A stretch of 46,643 bases of DNA from Actinomycetota bacterium. GTDB lineage: Bacteria > Actinomycetota > Actinomycetes > S36-B12. A program made the translations under genes and the position numbers. Shown piece after piece: positions 43,266 through 46,643 of this stretch (within the stretch, counting starts at the first letter, position 1; each line of letters opens with the position of its first letter). Under the pieces are notes generated by a model. It worked only from the letters and a program-made list of their open reading frames with translations. It had not been told where the DNA came from and did not search any database. The stretch spans positions 1 through 46,643 of the forward strand of contig JAUXVJ010000019.1 of the NCBI GenBank assembly GCA_030684515.1. The letters are read 5' to 3'.

Positions 43266-43796
43266 ATGGCAGACAGCAACATCTCGGAGGCTATGAAAGC
43301 CGCCGTCGGAACAGAGACGTCGCGCTCCACGAGTTACCCGATCAGTGAATCGGATATTCGCAAGTGGGCAATGGCGGTCTACTGGCCAGAGAAGGCACCG
43401 GACGTATTCACCGACCCGGCAGCCGCAGCCAAGACAGTGCACGGCCGTCTTGTAGCTCCAGAGGAGTTCAACCCCTTCGCCTGGGCATCTGCCAAGGATG
43501 AGCTGTTGCTCACCGGCGGGCTTCCCAGCCGCATGGTGAACGACCCCGACAGCTCCGAGCGGGCTCTTGGCATTGAAGGCCCCGGCCTGAAGTTCATGCT
43601 CAATGGCGGGATGATCTGCGAGTACGGCGTTCGCATGGGTGTCGGCGACGTCATCACGGGAACCAACTCGGTCGGCGAATACAGCGAGCGCGAAGGCCGC
43701 CTTGGCCTGATGCTGTTCAGCCGTGGAGTGTCCACATGGGTCAACCAGAACGGTGAAATGGTCAAGCGGACCACCAGCACCTTGATTCGGTACTAG
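43266..43796 (+). CDS. MaoC-type N-terminal (FAS1-like) dehydratase domain protein, copy 1 subunit A
   Basis: This 176-residue single-hotdog protein of the FAS1_DH_region type forms heterodimers with a MaoC-type subunit in (R)-specific enoyl-CoA or enoyl-ACP hydratases. After SDIRKWAMAVYW it shows the family element MLNGGMICEYGVRMGVGD and then SEREGRLGLMLF and TWVNQNGEMVKR. The N-terminal ~20 residues look disordered. It follows the VWA gene by 39 bp. Its stop TAG overlaps the AGGAGG of the next gene, so translation is probably coupled with subunit B. A close paralogue lies at 44286. Confidence 0.85.
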   Translation: MADSNISEAMKAAVGTETSRSTSYPISESDIRKWAMAVYWPEKAPDVFTDPAAAAKTVHGRLVAPEEFNPFAWASAKDELLLTGGLPSRMVNDPDSSERALGIEGPGLKFMLNGGMICEYGVRMGVGDVITGTNSVGEYSEREGRLGLMLFSRGVSTWVNQNGEMVKRTTSTLIRY

Positions 43797-43807
43797 GAGG
43801 AATGACA

Positions 43808-44200
43808 ATGACGGTCAAGGTTGGCGACGAGCTTCCAACATTCACCCGCGAAACAGGCTTTGCGAACTGGAACCGCTATGCAGCGGTCAACGACGAGTTC
43901 GTGCCTATTCACATGGACGATGCAGCCGGAGAGGCAGCCGGCAACGGCGGCGCTTTCGGCATGGGCAACCTGCAGTGGGCTTACCTCCACAACATGCTGC
44001 GCAGCTGGGTCGGCGAGAACGGCGAGATCCTCAGCATTGAGGTGCAGTTCCGCAGCCCCAACGTGAAGGGCCAGACCGTGACAGCCAAGGGCGTGGTCAC
44101 TGCAGTCGATGGCGATGTCATCAGCCTGGATGTCTGGACCGAGCAGCAAGAGGGCACCAAGCTTGCTCCCGGTTCAGCCAAAGTGAAGATGGGCAAGTAG
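43808..44200 (+). CDS. MaoC-family hydratase, copy 1 subunit B
   Basis: This 130-residue single-hotdog MaoC-type protein is predicted to be the active-site-bearing partner of the preceding subunit. The hydratase motif reads NDEFVPIHMDD: His35 is in place, but the residue aligned with the usual catalytic Asp (as in GDxNPIH) is Glu30, with an Asp one position earlier. The ATG at 43808 is chosen because AGGAGG at 43795-43800 is 7 nt away; an ATG at 43802 would be only 1 nt from it. The closest relative in the window is the protein at 44740-45168. A hairpin terminator follows the gene. Confidence 0.85.
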   Translation: MTVKVGDELPTFTRETGFANWNRYAAVNDEFVPIHMDDAAGEAAGNGGAFGMGNLQWAYLHNMLRSWVGENGEILSIEVQFRSPNVKGQTVTAKGVVTAVDGDVISLDVWTEQQEGTKLAPGSAKVKMGK

Positions 44201-44216
44201 CACGACAGACAGAGGT

Positions 44217-44251
44217 GAAGGGGCCATCGTGCAATGCGTGATGGCCCCTTC
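44217..44251 (+). terminator. Hairpin between the two hydratase copies
   Basis: The arms GAAGGGGCCATC (44217-44228) and GATGGCCCCTTC (44240-44251) are exact complements around an 11-base loop, giving a 12-bp GC-rich stem 17 nt after the copy 1 stop. It would end or attenuate transcription before copy 2. Confidence 0.8.
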
Positions 44252-44285
44252 GCATTTCTGACACTTCAATTCTCTGGAGAAGGCA

Positions 44286-44783
44286 ATGACCGAGACGTAT
44301 CTCAATGACACGGTGATCAACGCGAACGGCACCTTGTGCTCACGTTCGGTGAGCTACCCGATTGAGGCGTCCGCGATTCGCAAGTGGGCAATGGCTGTCT
44401 ACTGGCCAGAACCAGCACCACAGACGTTCATGAACGCCGAATATGCACCTGAGGATTTCGATCCCTTTGCCTGGGGACCTGCCTCGTATGAGTCACTGCT
44501 TGAGGGCGACGACAGCAGCGTCGTGTATCGCCACGGCATCAACGAGCGCGCTCTCGGGTTCCCCGAATGGAAATTCCGCGCTGGCCTCAACGGCGGGATG
44601 AACTGCACCTATGGCGTACGCATGCACGTTGGAGATGTCATCACCGATGTGAAATCTGTAGGTGAGTACACCGAGCGGCAAGGTCGCAACGGACTGATGC
44701 TGATCACCCAATCAATCAGTACCTGGACGAACCAACGCGATGAACTCGTCAAGCGCACCATCAATACCGGCATTTGCTATTAG
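44286..44783 (+). CDS. MaoC-type N-terminal (FAS1-like) dehydratase domain protein, copy 2 subunit A
   Basis: This 165-residue protein is paralogous to the one at 43266-43796. They share RKWAMAVYWPE near the start and VGEYTERQGRNGLMLI, STWTNQRDELVKRT in the second half. The protein is somewhat shorter through the loop after the first strand, and copy 1's GLKFMLNGG region reads FRAGLNGG. TGGAGAAGG lies shortly before the ATG. It likely arose by tandem duplication of a two-gene unit. The downstream partner gene begins inside its 3' end in another frame. Confidence 0.85.
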   Translation: MTETYLNDTVINANGTLCSRSVSYPIEASAIRKWAMAVYWPEPAPQTFMNAEYAPEDFDPFAWGPASYESLLEGDDSSVVYRHGINERALGFPEWKFRAGLNGGMNCTYGVRMHVGDVITDVKSVGEYTERQGRNGLMLITQSISTWTNQRDELVKRTINTGICY

Positions 44784-45168
44784 TCGAATACAGGTAGGCG
44801 ACCAACTTCAGCCCTTCACCCGGCGCACGGATTTCGACAACTGGAACCGCTACGCGGGCATCAATGACGAGTTTCTTCCGCACTCGATGAACGATGAGGC
44901 TGCGCGAAGCGAAGGATTTCCGAAGGCCTTCGGCATGGGCAACCTGCAGTGGTCCTACCTGCACAGTCTGCTTCGGCAGTTCATCGGGCCTGATGGCGCG
45001 ATCCTTCGCATCGACGTGCAGTACCGCAATCCGAATCTTCGTGAGCAAACCGTCACCGCGTACGGAACGGTGACCGGCATCGAGGGCGACACGGTCTCGC
45101 TGGATCTATGGACACAAGAAGCCGAAGGCGATCGCCTGGCAGTTGGAACCGCACGCGTGCGCCTGTAA
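44740..45168 (+). CDS. MaoC-family hydratase-like protein, copy 2 subunit B
   Basis: This paralogue of the 130-residue copy 1 subunit B is 142 residues from the only standard in-frame start, the ATG at 44740. That start overlaps the preceding gene by 44 nt in another frame and adds a 13-residue Ser/Pro/Ala-rich tail that copy 1 lacks. No Shine-Dalgarno precedes it. The active-site loop reads NDEFLPHSMND, so the catalytic His position (copy 1 His35) is Ser49, with a His one residue earlier. The copy may be non-catalytic, altered in specificity, or decaying. A start at a rare codon near 44779 is an alternative. The rest of the hotdog fold is intact. Confidence 0.75.
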   Translation: MNSSSAPSIPAFAISRIQVGDQLQPFTRRTDFDNWNRYAGINDEFLPHSMNDEAARSEGFPKAFGMGNLQWSYLHSLLRQFIGPDGAILRIDVQYRNPNLREQTVTAYGTVTGIEGDTVSLDLWTQEAEGDRLAVGTARVRL

Positions 45169-45313
45169 TCGGCGAAGTATGTCCTGATTGTCAGCGTTCT
45201 GGCAGGTGCATCTGTGCGCACCGCGTGCCAATAGACCTCGAACTCTTGTGAGCAACTGTCGTCCGCTCTACCGTTCACGAACGCCCTCCTTACTGCCGCC
45301 GAAGGGAAACCCC

Positions 45314-46606
45314 ATGGAAATGAAGGACATGGTGATGGTCAGCATTGACGATCACGTGGTTGAGCCGCTGGACATGTTTGAGAAGCACTTTCCCAAGAGC
45401 ATGATGAGTGACGCCCCAAAGCTCACGGCTCACCCGATGAACCCAGACCTCCAGGCATGGGTGTTTCAGGGCCTGCCAATCGGCAATGCGGGGCTCAACG
45501 CTGTTGCCTCCTGGCCCAAAGAGGAATGGGGCATGGATGCAACTGATCATTCCGAGATTCGCCCCGGTGTCTACGACATGGATCTGCGAGTGCGAGATAT
45601 GGACGCCAACGGAGTTCTCGCTTCCATGATGTTCGGAACGTTCACCGGATTCGCCGGCACGCACCTGGCCAATCTGCCGGACAAGAAATTGGCGCTTGCT
45701 GCATTCCAGGCGCATAACGACTGGGTCGTCGGCGAGAACCCAAGCAACCACCCAGGGCGGTTCATCCCAATGGGGATGATCCCGTTCTATGACATGGACG
45801 AGTCGGTCAAGGAGATTCATCGCCTTGGAGCCATGGGCTGCCGATCCATCAGCCTTCCCGAGACTCCATACGGCGTGGGCTATCCCGAGTTCAGGTCAGG
45901 GCACTGGGATCCGGTGTTCAAGGCACTCTCGGACACCAACATGGTGGCCAGCCTCCATATCGGCGGCGGATTCGGCTTGATCCAGCGGCCATCTCCGATG
46001 GACTTCGCCGACATGAGCAACTTCTTCGCCGATGACATCATCATTCTTGCCGCGCTCGTCTCCACCATCGCGGCCACCGACTTGATGCTCAGTGGCGTGC
46101 TCAAGAGATTCCCCGACACCAAGATCGCCATGAGTGAAGGTGGACTCGGCTGGGTGCCACCGTGGCTGGACCGGATGGACCGACACATGACCAATCATGC
46201 GTGGACCCATCTCAGTTCATTGCCGGACGGGATGACACCGACCGAGGTGTGGCGCAAGAACTTCCTGGCCTGCTACATCACTGAGCCGAGCGCACTCAAC
46301 AATCGCAAGCGCATCGGCGTGGAGAACATCGCCTGGGAGTGTGACTTCCCTCATTCGGACTCAACCTGGCCACGTTCACCGGAGATGCTGTGGAAGGAAC
46401 TTCAGGACGGCGAGTGCACCGACAAGGAGGTCGACCTCATCACGCACGAGAATGTTGCGCGATTCTTCAGCTGGGATCCCTTCAAGCACATTGCCAAGGA
46501 GGATGCCACAGTCGGTGCTCTGCGTGCGCGAGCAACCGATGTCGATGTCAGCGAGACATCGAAGGCCGAATACCGCCGCCGCTACGCATTGGCGCATTCC
46601 GCATAG
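45314..46606 (+). CDS. Amidohydrolase-family metal-dependent hydrolase
   Basis: This 430-residue TIM-barrel hydrolase belongs to the amidohydrolase-2 group, often found in aromatic or acyl-CoA catabolic clusters as decarboxylase or ring-cleaving hydrolase. The N-terminus holds SIDDHVVEP with Asp13 and His14 as metal-site candidates. His in the ASLHIGGGF segment, the SEGGLGWVPPWLDRMDRH segment and the CDFPHSDSTWPRS segment carry further ligand candidates. AAGGG at 45302-45306 lies 7 nt before the ATG at 45314; the ORF is open upstream but with no coding character. The 145 bases before it hold no other gene. Exact reaction unknown. The window ends 37 bases past its stop. Confidence 0.85.
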   Translation: MEMKDMVMVSIDDHVVEPLDMFEKHFPKSMMSDAPKLTAHPMNPDLQAWVFQGLPIGNAGLNAVASWPKEEWGMDATDHSEIRPGVYDMDLRVRDMDANGVLASMMFGTFTGFAGTHLANLPDKKLALAAFQAHNDWVVGENPSNHPGRFIPMGMIPFYDMDESVKEIHRLGAMGCRSISLPETPYGVGYPEFRSGHWDPVFKALSDTNMVASLHIGGGFGLIQRPSPMDFADMSNFFADDIIILAALVSTIAATDLMLSGVLKRFPDTKIAMSEGGLGWVPPWLDRMDRHMTNHAWTHLSSLPDGMTPTEVWRKNFLACYITEPSALNNRKRIGVENIAWECDFPHSDSTWPRSPEMLWKELQDGECTDKEVDLITHENVARFFSWDPFKHIAKEDATVGALRARATDVDVSETSKAEYRRRYALAHSA

Positions 46607-46643
46607 GCTCGGACCACCGCACAACGAAGGGCCCCGGAGAATT

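Noticed and set aside
1-46643. tRNA, rRNA, CRISPR, IS or prophage sequences
   Set aside because: None seen on either strand; no repeat-spacer array, transposase or integrase-like protein appears.

Overview
The window looks like chromosome from a moderately high-GC (about 60 % by eye) Actinomycetota. The evidence is the gene set (cydABDC oxidase, CopD-CtaG fusion, an EtfD-like ETF:menaquinone oxidoreductase, an ECF42-type sigma factor with its DGPF partner), the frequent GTG/TTG starts, and several genes with no Shine-Dalgarno but a TANNNT hexamer 6-8 nt before the start, as in leaderless actinobacterial mRNAs. I cannot name a genus. I saw no tRNA, rRNA, CRISPR, insertion sequence or phage gene. 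No stretch longer than 300 bases lacks a gene.

Region 1 (1-6.4 kb) is mixed: a rhodanese lipoprotein under a CsoR/CstR-like operator, a K+ channel with an RCK domain, a 66-residue small protein, a DM13 protein, a ten-helix protein with a degenerate GGDEF domain, and an OafA-type acyltransferase-SGNH gene interrupted by one in-frame amber codon.

Region 2 (6.6-13.3 kb) is a cell-surface polymer locus: secreted sulfatase, GT2-TagF fusion, sulfotransferase, and a TagG/TagH-like ABC exporter. Together these suggest a teichoic-acid-like polymer that may be sulfated.

Region 3 (13.3-18.3 kb) is a row of three MFS exporters and a small membrane protein. Region 4 (18.4-28 kb) carries a CopD-CtaG protein overlapping an L,D-transpeptidase gene by 4 bp, a nitrilase-family amidase, and the complete cydA-cydB-cydD-cydC operon for cytochrome bd oxidase. 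A DosR-box-like palindrome lies between cydA and a divergent membrane SpoIIE-type phosphatase gene. A secreted clan-A glycoside hydrolase and the ECF42/DGPF pair follow.

Region 5 (32.5-46.6 kb) is an acyl-CoA catabolism island: etfD-etfB-etfA, a divergent TetR regulator, two acyl-CoA dehydrogenases, a MoxR ATPase and its CoxE-like VWA partner (split by an inverted alpha/beta hydrolase), two tandem copies of a two-gene hotdog (MaoC-type) hydratase unit, and an amidohydrolase. The likely electron path is acyl-CoA to the dehydrogenases, to ETF, to EtfD, to menaquinone, and then possibly to cytochrome bd. The second hydratase copy has altered active-site residues and a rearranged gene junction, and the substrate of the island is unknown. 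This region and the putatively sulfated polymer locus are the best candidates for undescribed biology.
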